Positions 19,349 to 28,045 of a DNA stretch of 36,072 nt are shown here, piece by piece; position 1 is the first letter of the stretch; every line of letters starts with the position of its first letter. The stretch is from Flavobacteriales bacterium (GTDB lineage: Bacteria; Bacteroidota; Bacteroidia; Flavobacteriales; Flavobacteriaceae), in contig SGZI01000006.1 of assembly GCA_004213965.1 (NCBI GenBank), positions 1 through 36,072 of the forward strand, in the 5' to 3' direction. Below the pieces are notes generated by a model that worked only from the letters and a program-made list of their open reading frames with translations, had not been told where the DNA came from and made no database searches. A program made the position numbers and the translations under genes.

Positions 19349-21745
19349 ATGATAATAAAGAACATATTAAATAACAATTTTAAACACATTTTTGTATTAG
19401 TTATATTCTGCTGCATATCTCTTTTATATTTCTCTCCAGTTTTACAAGGAGAAAAGATACTACAAAATGATATTGTTCAATATGAAGGAATGGCTAAACA
19501 ACATAAGGATTTTGCAGAAACAACAGGTAATGAAACTTATTGGACAAATAGTGCTTTTTCTGGAATGCCTACTTATCAACTAGGCGCAAAATACCCCCAT
19601 AATTATATAAAAAAATTAGATTTATTATTAAGGTTTTTGCCTAGACCTGCAGATTATTTATTTCTGTATTTCTTAGGGTTTTACATACTAATGCTTAGTT
19701 TGAAAGTAGAATACAGATTAGCTGTATTGGGAGCTCTTGCCTTTGGCTTTTCTACCTATTTAATAATAATAATTGGGGCTGGTCATAATGCAAAAGCACA
19801 TGCAATAGCATATATGCCATTGGTTATTGCAGGTATATTAATGGTTTTTGATGGAAAATATTCAAAAGGTTTTATTTTGTCAACTCTAGCCCTTGGATTA
19901 CAGTTCTGTGCTAATCATTTTCAAATGACCTACTATTTGATGTTTATTGTACTGGCAATTGGATTTTATACTTTAATTGACTGTTGGAAAAATAATCAAA
20001 TTAAACATTTTTTTAAATCAATAGGAATATTGTTTTCAGCATTATTCATAGCTCTGTTATTAAATGCAACAAATTTAATGGCTACAAGCGAATATGCTAA
20101 TGAAAGTACGAGAGGTAATGTGTCAGAATTAACTATAAACTCAGATGGTTCATCTAAGGAAACAAAAAGTGGACTAGATAAAGAATATATTACACAATGG
20201 AGTTATGGATTTTTTGAAAGTTTAAATTTATTCATTCCAAGAATTATGGGAGGGGGAAGTGCTGAGGATTTAGGAGTAGATTCGAATTTTTATAAATTTT
20301 TAAAAGAAAATGGCTATACAGCTTTAGAATCTAGAAAAATTGTCAAAAATGCTCCAGCATATTGGGGAGATCAGCCATTTGTTGAAGCTCCTGCATATAT
20401 TGGTATAGTAGTATTCTTCTTATTTGTTTATGCCCTTTTTACAATTAGCGGTAAGTATAGATATTGGGCAATTACAGCAATTATACTATCACTGCTGTTA
20501 TCATACGGAAAAAACTTTAACCTCCTTACGGATATATTTATTGATTATTTCCCTCTATATAATAAATTCAGAGCTGTTTCTTCAATACAGGTTATTTTAG
20601 AATTATGTATTCCTCTTATTGCAGTACTAGGGCTATCTACTATAATTACTAAAAGGTTAGATAATAGATACTTAAATGATTTACTAAAAACTTTAGCTAT
20701 TTTTTGTGCAATTATTTTTTTCCTGTTTGTAGCTAAAGGAAGTATGTCTTTTAGTGGAGTTAATGATGTAAATATAAATTCATCTATTTTAGAAGTTATT
20801 AAGAAAGATAGAATGGAAATTTATATAAATGATTTGTTTAGAGCATCAATATTTGTTTTGCTAACATTTACATTTATTTTTATTTATCTAAAGAATAAGA
20901 TTAAAAGCAATGTATTCATTATTGGTTTAACGGTTTTAATACTTACAGATCTAATACCTTTCAATAAGAGATATGTTAATAGTAGTAATTTTATTAATTC
21001 TGATTTAGTTGAAAAGCCTTATAGTTTAGATAAAATAAATTCAAAAATATTATCTGATAAATCATATTTCCGAGTATTGGATTTAACATCTAATTCTACC
21101 AAAGCATCATATTTTCACAATTCAATTACGGGCTATCATGCGGCAAAACTAAGTAGCTATAATGAGATTTTAGATTTCTACATAAATAACACTCATATGA
21201 ACACCCTAAATATGTTAAACACTAAATATATTATTTTTAATAATCAAAAGGGTGATTCACAGCTATATATAAATGATTCTGTAAACGGTCCAGCATGGTT
21301 TGTTGACTCTGTCATCAATGTTGGATCTAAGGATTTAGAGGTAATAGCATTAGATACATTGAATAATAAGAATAATGCAATATCAACAAAACTAAAATCA
21401 GAGAAATTTGTTATTAATAAAGACTCTTATGTTAATCTCATAGAGGCTAAGCCAAATAAGATTACATATGAATACAATACAAATGAAGATGGTTTTATTG
21501 TCTTTTCTGAGATCTTTTATCCTTATGGATGGAATTCATTTATTGATGGTAAAAAAACTGAACATTTTAATGTTAATTACATTTTAAGAGGTATGAATGT
21601 AAAATCTGGAAACCATATAATAGAATTTATTTTTGATCCAGATATTGTAAAAAAAGGAAGTTTAATATCCTTATCTGGTTCTATTTTGATGCTTTTAATA
21701 ATCTCAGGAATGATATATAAGTTTTTTACTAAAAATGAAAACTAA
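19349..21745 (+). CDS. YfhO family polytopic membrane protein
   Basis: ~800 aa with many TM segments; FSPVLQGEKILQNDIVQYEGMAKQ...; AGHNAKAHAIAYMPLV; C-terminal YPYGWNSFIDGKKTEHFNVNYILRGMNVKSGNHIIEFIFDP. Confidence 0.85.
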   Translation: MIIKNILNNNFKHIFVLVIFCCISLLYFSPVLQGEKILQNDIVQYEGMAKQHKDFAETTGNETYWTNSAFSGMPTYQLGAKYPHNYIKKLDLLLRFLPRPADYLFLYFLGFYILMLSLKVEYRLAVLGALAFGFSTYLIIIIGAGHNAKAHAIAYMPLVIAGILMVFDGKYSKGFILSTLALGLQFCANHFQMTYYLMFIVLAIGFYTLIDCWKNNQIKHFFKSIGILFSALFIALLLNATNLMATSEYANESTRGNVSELTINSDGSSKETKSGLDKEYITQWSYGFFESLNLFIPRIMGGGSAEDLGVDSNFYKFLKENGYTALESRKIVKNAPAYWGDQPFVEAPAYIGIVVFFLFVYALFTISGKYRYWAITAIILSLLLSYGKNFNLLTDIFIDYFPLYNKFRAVSSIQVILELCIPLIAVLGLSTIITKRLDNRYLNDLLKTLAIFCAIIFFLFVAKGSMSFSGVNDVNINSSILEVIKKDRMEIYINDLFRASIFVLLTFTFIFIYLKNKIKSNVFIIGLTVLILTDLIPFNKRYVNSSNFINSDLVEKPYSLDKINSKILSDKSYFRVLDLTSNSTKASYFHNSITGYHAAKLSSYNEILDFYINNTHMNTLNMLNTKYIIFNNQKGDSQLYINDSVNGPAWFVDSVINVGSKDLEVIALDTLNNKNNAISTKLKSEKFVINKDSYVNLIEAKPNKITYEYNTNEDGFIVFSEIFYPYGWNSFIDGKKTEHFNVNYILRGMNVKSGNHIIEFIFDPDIVKKGSLISLSGSILMLLIISGMIYKFFTKNEN

Positions 21746-23009
21746 AGCACTTATAATTACATACTATTGGCCTCCCTCAGGAGGTCCTGGCGTACAAAGA
21801 TGGCTAAAACTCTCTAATTACCTTTTAGAAAATAACATTAAACCAGTTATATATACTCCATCTAACCCTAAATATCCATTTTTAGATAATAGTTTATTAA
21901 ATGAGATTAATCCAGAAATAGAGGTAATTAAAGCACCTATTTTTGAACCATTTAGTTTTTTTAATAAAATAGTAAATAGAATAAGAAGGGGAGGAGTTCC
22001 AAATTATAAAGACCAATCTTTAATTGAAAAATTTTTAATATATATAAGAGGCAATTTCTTAATTCCAGATTCTAGAATATTCTGGGTAAAACCATCAACA
22101 AAATTTCTTTTAAAATATTTATTAGAAAACAAAATAGACACTGTTATAACATCAGGACCACCTCATAGTTTACATTTAATAGGTTTAAATCTTAAATTAA
22201 AATTAAATATTACTTGGTATGCTGATTTTAGGGACCCATGGACAAAAATCAATTATCACAAAAAGTTAAAACTAAATGCAAATACTAAGAGAAAGCATTT
22301 AAAATTAGAAAAAAATGTGATTAATTCTTGTGATAGAATTATAGTTACATCAAAAAAGCTGCTTAATTATTATAAGAAAATAACTTCTAAGCCAATTTCT
22401 TTAATACACAATGGATTTGATTATGACAGAAAAGAATTAGCCTTAGACAAGAAATTTTCAATAACACATATTGGCTCTTTGCTGCCTGAAAGAAATCCTG
22501 AAATCTTATGGAGAGCACTAGGAGCTATTTCATCCCAAAACAACAAGATAAAAGAAGATTTACAAATTAATTTTATTGGAAATGTTGACAAGAATATAAG
22601 AGAATTTATAGATTTAAATAATTTAGAAAATAATACTATATATCATAATTATTTAGATTATAAAGAAACAATTCCATATTTAATAAAATCACAAATTTTA
22701 TTATTAGTTGAGGTAGATGACAATGAGTCAAGTTATGTAATTCCTGCTAAAATTTTCGAATACATTAATTCGGGAAGACCTATTGTTGCTATTGGACCTG
22801 AGGGATCAGAGGTAAAGGAGATTATTAATACTACAAAAACCGGAAAGTATTTTTTATATGATCAATATGATGATTTATTTAAATACATTGAGAGTTGCTA
22901 TAATTCTTATAAAAAAGGTGAATTAAATATTCAAGCCCTTAGTATAGATCAATATCATAGAAGAAATCTAGCAAAGAAATTAGCTGATATAATTTTGAAA
23001 AGAATCTAA
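21735..23009 (+). CDS. Glycosyltransferase family 4-like protein
   Basis: ITYYWPPSGGPGVQRWLKLSNYL; IHNGFDYD; C-terminal YVIPAKIFEYINSGRPIVAIGPEGSEVKEII. Overlaps the YfhO-like gene by 11 nt. Confidence 0.85.
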   Translation: MKTKALIITYYWPPSGGPGVQRWLKLSNYLLENNIKPVIYTPSNPKYPFLDNSLLNEINPEIEVIKAPIFEPFSFFNKIVNRIRRGGVPNYKDQSLIEKFLIYIRGNFLIPDSRIFWVKPSTKFLLKYLLENKIDTVITSGPPHSLHLIGLNLKLKLNITWYADFRDPWTKINYHKKLKLNANTKRKHLKLEKNVINSCDRIIVTSKKLLNYYKKITSKPISLIHNGFDYDRKELALDKKFSITHIGSLLPERNPEILWRALGAISSQNNKIKEDLQINFIGNVDKNIREFIDLNNLENNTIYHNYLDYKETIPYLIKSQILLLVEVDDNESSYVIPAKIFEYINSGRPIVAIGPEGSEVKEIINTTKTGKYFLYDQYDDLFKYIESCYNSYKKGELNIQALSIDQYHRRNLAKKLADIILKRI

Positions 23010-23071
23010 TTGAATAGCTAAAGCCTTATAAGTTTTAAAAGGAAAGATTAGACTTACAAGGCTTTATTCAA
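23010..23071. terminator. Imperfect inverted repeat between convergent genes, possible bidirectional terminator
   Basis: TTGAATA(gcta)AAGCCTTATAAG ... CTTACAAGGCTTTATTCAA; arms match apart from a 4-nt bulge and one mismatch. Lies between the GT4 stop and the uvrA stop. Confidence 0.45.
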
Positions 23072-23134
23072 CTAACTACTCAATAAATTAAACTAACTAT
23101 TTATTAGAATACAAATCTTATGCCAAACTGATTT

Positions 23135-25918
23135 TTATAAAACTTTTTTTAGGTATTTAGCAGTTATTGATTTCTTTTTTGATATTATTTCTTCTGGTTT
23201 ACCTGCAGCAACCATTTCACCTCCTTCATTTCCACCCTTAGGTCCAAGATCAATTAGATGATCTGCACATTTAATTAGTTCCATATTATGCTCAATAATA
23301 ACAACAGTATTACCTTTGTCAATTAATGAATTAATAGATTTTAATAGTTTGTTAATATCATCATAATGAAGGCCAGTAGTTGGCTCATCAAAAATAAATA
23401 ACCCATTTTTTTTATTATTTTTTAATCCTAAAAATGACGCTAGCTTTATTCTTTGAGCTTCACCTCCTGACAGAGTAGAAGAGCTTTGTCCTAGTTTTAT
23501 ATAACCTAATCCAACATCTTTAAGGGGCTGAAGTTTATTTTTAATTTTTAATTCATCATTTCTTTCAAAAAAGTCAATTGCTTCGTCAATTGTTGAATTT
23601 AATATATCATCAATGTTTTTCTGTTTAAATTTGACTTCCAAAACATCTTTAATAAATCTTTTTCCGTCACAATCTTCACATTTAATATGTACATCTGCCA
23701 TAAACTGCATTTCAATGGTAACTTCACCCTCACCCTTACAATTTTCACATCTACCGCCATCAACATTAAATGAGAAATGTTTAGGTTTATAGCCTCGAAT
23801 AAGACTATATCTCTGAGATGAAAATAGTTTTCGAATATCATCATAAGCCTTAATATATGTAACAGGATTTGATCTTGAAGATCTTCCTATAGGGTTCTGA
23901 TTAACCAGCTCTACAAATTCAATTGATTTGAAATCTCCTTCAATGTGACTGTGTTCACCTTTTTTTACAGAATAATCACCTAGTAAATTAGCTATTGATG
24001 GGTATAATATATTATTGATTAATGTGCTTTTTCCACTACCAGAGACACCTGTAATAACTGACATAACATTTAAAGGAAAATCAACATTTATATTTTTTAA
24101 GTTATTTTCTCTAGCACCAATAATACTAATCTTTCTATTTGATGTCCTTCTTTTTTTTGGTAATTCTATTTGTATCTCCTTAGTTATATAATTTGCAGTT
24201 AACGAATTCTGTTTTATAAAATCTTTAAATTTACCTTCTGCAACAATTTCTCCGCCATTTGAGCCAGCTTTTGGTCCAATATCAATTATATAATCTGCTT
24301 CTTTTATTATTTCCTCATCATGTTCTACTACGATAACAGTATTGCCTAATTTCTTTAATTTTTTTAAAATGCTAATAAGCTTCTCTGTGTCATTTGGGTG
24401 AAGTCCTATGCTTGGTTCATCTAAAATATACAATGAGCCTACTAAATTACTACCTAAAGAGGTGGCTAAATTAATTCTTTGACTCTCTCCGCCTGACAAT
24501 GATTTTGATTTTCGATTAAGAGTTAGATATCCTAATCCTAAATCATCAAGAAATGTTAATCTAGTTTTAACCTCACTTAATATTCTTTTCGTAATTTTTA
24601 CTTCAGAATTTGTAAGTTTTAAGTTGTTAAAAAACTTTATTAATTCTGATATTGGAATATTAATAAGATCAGATATAGATTGATTTTTAATTTTAACAAA
24701 GTTTGATTCTGGCCTAAGTCTATTCCCATTACATAACTTGCATTTAGTTTTTCCTCTATATCTAGACAACATTACTCTATTTTGGATTTTATACATTTTT
24801 TTCTCAAGTTTTAAAAAAAATGAGTTTAAGCCTGTAAAATGTTCATTTCCATCCCATAAAAGATCTTTCTGTGATGATGTTAATTTGTAATATGGTTTAT
24901 GGATTGGAAAACTAAATTTATCAGCATTTTTTATTAATAAATTTTTGTATCGTCTTAATCTTTTTCCTCTCCAAGGAAATATTGCATCTTCATATATTGA
25001 CAGCTCTTTATTTTGAAAAACAATATCTTTATCAATTCCAACAATGTCTCCATAACCTTCACAATTTGGACATGCGCCATATGGGTTATTATAGCTAAAT
25101 AAATTAATGTTTGGTTCAAGAAATTTTATTCCATCCTTTTCAAATTTGATATTAAATTCTTTAAAAATTTTATTATCTATTGAGTTGATAATACATTTGC
25201 CATGACCTTCAAATATTGCAGACTCAATAGAATCTGAAATTCTATTATAGAATGATTCATTATTCGAAATAATAATTCTATCAATCACTAAAAAAATCTT
25301 TTCATCTGTTACTTTCTCTAATTCAATAGCTTGATTAATTTTTATAACACTGTCATTTACTTTAACTCGATTATAACCTTGCTTAAGTAATGATTCTAAT
25401 TTTACAATTAAATTTTTCTTGGATTTAAATAGTATTTCAGATAAAAGAAGAATTTTATCTCCACTATCTAATGTTTTTATATAATCAATTACATCCGCAG
25501 CTGTATTTCTTTTTACTTCCTTATTTGAAATTGGCGAATATGTTTTGCCAATTCTTGAGAATAGAAGCTTTAAGTAATCATATATTTCTGTTGAGGTTCC
25601 AACAGTAGATCTGGGATTGCTATTATTAACTTTTTGTTGAATTGCTATAGCAGGAGAGAGTCCTTTTATGTACTCAACTTTTGGTCTGCTAATTCTATCT
25701 AGAAATTGTCTTGCATAACTTGACAAGCTTTCAACATACCTTCTTTGTCCCTCTGCATATAGTGTGTCAAATGCTAATGAAGATTTTCCACTACCCGATA
25801 AACCAGTTATAACTACTAAGTTTTTTCTAGGAATTTTTACATCTATATTTTTTAGATTATGAACTTTTGCACCTTTAACTTGTATTTGATCAAAGATTAG
25901 TTTGTGCCCTGTTTTCAT
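23135..25918 (-). CDS. uvrA: Excinuclease ABC subunit UvrA
   Basis: Two ABC ATPase modules (ITGLSGSGKSSLAFDTLYAEGQRRYVESLSSYARQFL; ITGVSGSGKSTLINNIL), LSGGESQRI / LSGGEAQRI, zinc-finger Cys sets. Start refined to MKTGHK (25918) because a promoter -7 element overlaps the longer start at 25942. Confidence 0.95.
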   Translation of the reverse strand: MKTGHKLIFDQIQVKGAKVHNLKNIDVKIPRKNLVVITGLSGSGKSSLAFDTLYAEGQRRYVESLSSYARQFLDRISRPKVEYIKGLSPAIAIQQKVNNSNPRSTVGTSTEIYDYLKLLFSRIGKTYSPISNKEVKRNTAADVIDYIKTLDSGDKILLLSEILFKSKKNLIVKLESLLKQGYNRVKVNDSVIKINQAIELEKVTDEKIFLVIDRIIISNNESFYNRISDSIESAIFEGHGKCIINSIDNKIFKEFNIKFEKDGIKFLEPNINLFSYNNPYGACPNCEGYGDIVGIDKDIVFQNKELSIYEDAIFPWRGKRLRRYKNLLIKNADKFSFPIHKPYYKLTSSQKDLLWDGNEHFTGLNSFFLKLEKKMYKIQNRVMLSRYRGKTKCKLCNGNRLRPESNFVKIKNQSISDLINIPISELIKFFNNLKLTNSEVKITKRILSEVKTRLTFLDDLGLGYLTLNRKSKSLSGGESQRINLATSLGSNLVGSLYILDEPSIGLHPNDTEKLISILKKLKKLGNTVIVVEHDEEIIKEADYIIDIGPKAGSNGGEIVAEGKFKDFIKQNSLTANYITKEIQIELPKKRRTSNRKISIIGARENNLKNINVDFPLNVMSVITGVSGSGKSTLINNILYPSIANLLGDYSVKKGEHSHIEGDFKSIEFVELVNQNPIGRSSRSNPVTYIKAYDDIRKLFSSQRYSLIRGYKPKHFSFNVDGGRCENCKGEGEVTIEMQFMADVHIKCEDCDGKRFIKDVLEVKFKQKNIDDILNSTIDEAIDFFERNDELKIKNKLQPLKDVGLGYIKLGQSSSTLSGGEAQRIKLASFLGLKNNKKNGLFIFDEPTTGLHYDDINKLLKSINSLIDKGNTVVIIEHNMELIKCADHLIDLGPKGGNEGGEMVAAGKPEEIISKKKSITAKYLKKVL

Positions 25919-25939
25919 AACTGTTATTAGAGGTGATAT

Positions 25940-25968
25940 CAAATATAATACTTAATTAAGGGATCAAA
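25940..25968 (-). promoter_or_regulatory. Bacteroidota-type promoter for uvrA (TTTG-N17-TATATTTG on minus strand)
   Basis: + strand CAAATATA at 25940-25947 and CAAA at 25965-25968. Predicted start site is about 15 nt upstream of the ATG at 25918. Confidence 0.55.
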
Positions 25969-25993
25969 TTAATATTGTTTAAAAAAATAAAAT

Positions 25994-26025
25994 TTTGATT
26001 AATTATATTAATAATCATATATTTG
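25994..26025 (+). promoter_or_regulatory. Bacteroidota-type promoter for ECF sigma gene (TTTG-N20-TATATTTG)
   Basis: TTTG 25994-25997, TATATTTG 26018-26025, 20-nt spacer. Implies a ~100-nt 5' leader before the ATG at 26131. Confidence 0.6.
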
Positions 26026-26056
26026 GTTTAAATAAAACAATTATTTGCCTATAGAA

Positions 26057-26132
26057 TAACATTACTTTAAAAAGATAATTTATAAACAAAGATCATCTAA
26101 CCAACTGATGATTTTATAAAAAGTAATGTTAT
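26057..26132 (+). promoter_or_regulatory. Structured 5' leader: 13-bp inverted repeat enclosing an inner hairpin and occluding the ECF sigma start codon
   Basis: ATAACATTACTTT (26057-26069) pairs perfectly with AAAGTAATGTTAT (26120-26132; the last two nt are the AT of the ATG). Inner hairpin ATCATC (26093-26098) / GATGAT (26107-26112), extendable by 3 pairs. Confidence 0.5.
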
Positions 26133-26715
26133 GAGAATTCCAATAATTTCAGATTCAGAGCTCGTTTCTTCATATATTAATGGTGATGAAAAATCACTTG
26201 AGATTTTAATTAAAAGGCATAAACAAAGAATATATAGTTTTATATATTCAAAAGTTTTAGACAGGGACCTTACAGAGGATGTTTTCCAAGACACTTTTAT
26301 AAAAGTCATAAAAACACTAAAGCTTGGAAATTATAATGAACAAGGTAAGTTTGTGTCATGGGTAATGCGAATTGCTCATAACTTAGTTATAGATCATTTT
26401 AGAAAAAACAAAAGAATACCAAAATTTGAAAACTCATATGATTTTGATATTTTTTCAGTTTTAAGTGATTCTTCATTGGATGCTGAAAAGTCAATGATTA
26501 AATCCCAAATTCTTAATGATGTAAAAAAACTTATAGAACATCTACCTAATGATCAAAAAGAAGTTTTAAAGTATAGATTTTATAATGACATGAGTTTTAA
26601 GGAAATTTCCGATAAGACAGGTGTTAGTATTAATACTTCTTTAGGAAGAATGAGGTATGCACTAATAAACCTTCGTAATATAATAGATAAAAAGAATATT
26701 GTTTTAACTAGTTAA
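26131..26715 (+). CDS. ECF-type RNA polymerase sigma factor (sigma-70 family)
   Basis: Region 2: RHKQRIYSFIYSKVLDRDLTEDVFQDTFIKVIKTLKLGNYNEQGKFVSWVMRIAHNLVIDHFRKNKR. Region 4: LPNDQKEVLKYRFYNDMSFKEISDKTGVSINTSLGRMRYALINLR. Confidence 0.92.
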   Translation: MRIPIISDSELVSSYINGDEKSLEILIKRHKQRIYSFIYSKVLDRDLTEDVFQDTFIKVIKTLKLGNYNEQGKFVSWVMRIAHNLVIDHFRKNKRIPKFENSYDFDIFSVLSDSSLDAEKSMIKSQILNDVKKLIEHLPNDQKEVLKYRFYNDMSFKEISDKTGVSINTSLGRMRYALINLRNIIDKKNIVLTS

Positions 26716-26723
26716 AACAATAT
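26696..26723. repeat. Perfect 28-bp palindrome spanning the stop codon of the ECF sigma gene
   Basis: ATATTGTTTTAACT|AGTTAAAACAATAT. A T-run (26735-26742) follows about 11 nt later. Confidence 0.8.
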
Positions 26724-26740
26724 AATAATTGATATTTTTT

Positions 26741-26774
26741 TTCGTTATATATGAAAATATAATATATGAACGAA
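26741..26774 (+). repeat. Inverted repeat/hairpin around the start codon of the 46-aa ORF
   Basis: TTCGTTATATAT (26741-26752) pairs with ATATAT(g)AACGAA (26762-26774) with one bulged G. The ATG at 26766-26768 lies in the 3' arm. Confidence 0.55.
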
Positions 26775-26906
26775 AACTACTCTGTAAGTCAAAAAAAATC
26801 TGAACTTAATCCAAAAAAAGAAACTGTTAATTTTATAATTAGCTATTCTAAATCACTTAATATTTTGAAATTAAATTCCAAAAATTTTGAGTTTATAATG
26901 AATTAA
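26766..26906 (+). CDS. Hypothetical 46-aa protein downstream of the ECF sigma gene
   Basis: Not in the ORF track. MNENYSVSQKKSELNPKKETVNFIISYSKSLNILKLNSKNFEFIMN, TAA at 26904-26906. Ends 5 nt before the convergent nth stop. Confidence 0.55.
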   Translation: MNENYSVSQKKSELNPKKETVNFIISYSKSLNILKLNSKNFEFIMN

Positions 26907-26911
26907 AGGCA

Positions 26912-27547
26912 TTATTTAAATAAAGATTTTCGTCCAATTTTTTCAGTAATCATATCATCTTCTATTTTCCAACCCCTAGCTGGAGATTTTTCTCGTGCAT
27001 AATAAATTATTTGAAGATGTAATTTATTCCAAAGGTTTTTGGGAAACAATCTTTTCGCATCCCTTTCTGTTATCATTACATTTTTTCCAGATGACAAACC
27101 CCATCTGTACATCATTCTATGTATATGTGTGTCTACAGGAAAGGCCGGAAATCCAAATGCTTGAGACATAACAACACTAGCTGTTTTATGGCCAACAGAT
27201 GGAAGACTTTCTAGATCAACAAAATTTGAAGGAACCTTACCTTTATATTTTTCAATTAAAATTTTTGATAAGCCATAGATTCCTTTACTCTTCATAGGGG
27301 ATAACCCACAAGGTCTAATTATAGCTTTAATTTCATCAACAGACAATTTAATCATCTCATAGGGATTATCAGCCTTCTTAAATAACAAAGGAGTTATTTT
27401 GTTTACACGTTTATCAGTACATTGAGCTGAGAGCAATACAGCTATTAATAGTGTATATGGGTCATGATGATTTAGAGGTATAGGTACTTCAGGGTATAAT
27501 GACTCAAGGGATTTTATAACAAAATTTACTTTTTCTTTTTTATTCAT
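26912..27547 (-). CDS. nth: Endonuclease III (HhH-GPD DNA glycosylase)
   Basis: LLSAQCTDKRVNKITP, LPSVGHKTASVVMSQAFGFPAFPVDTHIHR (HhH, catalytic Lys/Asp). No obvious C-terminal 4Fe-4S Cys cluster in the translated tail. Confidence 0.88.
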   Translation of the reverse strand: MNKKEKVNFVIKSLESLYPEVPIPLNHHDPYTLLIAVLLSAQCTDKRVNKITPLLFKKADNPYEMIKLSVDEIKAIIRPCGLSPMKSKGIYGLSKILIEKYKGKVPSNFVDLESLPSVGHKTASVVMSQAFGFPAFPVDTHIHRMMYRWGLSSGKNVMITERDAKRLFPKNLWNKLHLQIIYYAREKSPARGWKIEDDMITEKIGRKSLFK

Positions 27548-27592
27548 TAAATTATATTTGTTAGGATATAATTAATTATAAATATAATAAAT

Positions 27593-28045
27593 ATGGGATT
27601 ATTAGTAATCGGAGATAATGCTCCAAACTTTGAATGTGAGGATCATAATGGAGAGATTGTTAGATTAAATGACTACAAAGGAAAAAAGCTAGTTATTTTT
27701 TTCTATCCAAAAGCTAACACTCCAGGATGTACTGCTCAAGCTTGTAATCTAAGTGATAATTATGAAAGGTTAACTAAATCTGGCTACGAAGTGTTAGGAG
27801 TAAGTGCAGATGATCATAAAAAACAAGCAAATTTTCAAAGTAAATTTAAGTTTCCATACAAGCTCTTATGTGATACAGAAAAGAAAGTAATTAATTCATA
27901 TGGAGTTTGGGGGGAGAAGAAATTTATGGGAAGAGAATATATGGGTATAATAAGAACAACTTTTATCGTTGATGAAAGTGGAGTCATTACTGACATTATT
28001 GAGAAAGTAAAAACAAAAGATCATGCAAATCAAATAATTCAATAA
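27593..28045 (+). CDS. bcp: Thioredoxin-dependent thiol peroxidase (Bcp/PrxQ)
   Basis: GDNAPNFECEDHNGEIVRLNDYKGKKLVIFFYPKANTPGCTAQACNL. Confidence 0.93.
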   Translation: MGLLVIGDNAPNFECEDHNGEIVRLNDYKGKKLVIFFYPKANTPGCTAQACNLSDNYERLTKSGYEVLGVSADDHKKQANFQSKFKFPYKLLCDTEKKVINSYGVWGEKKFMGREYMGIIRTTFIVDESGVITDIIEKVKTKDHANQIIQ

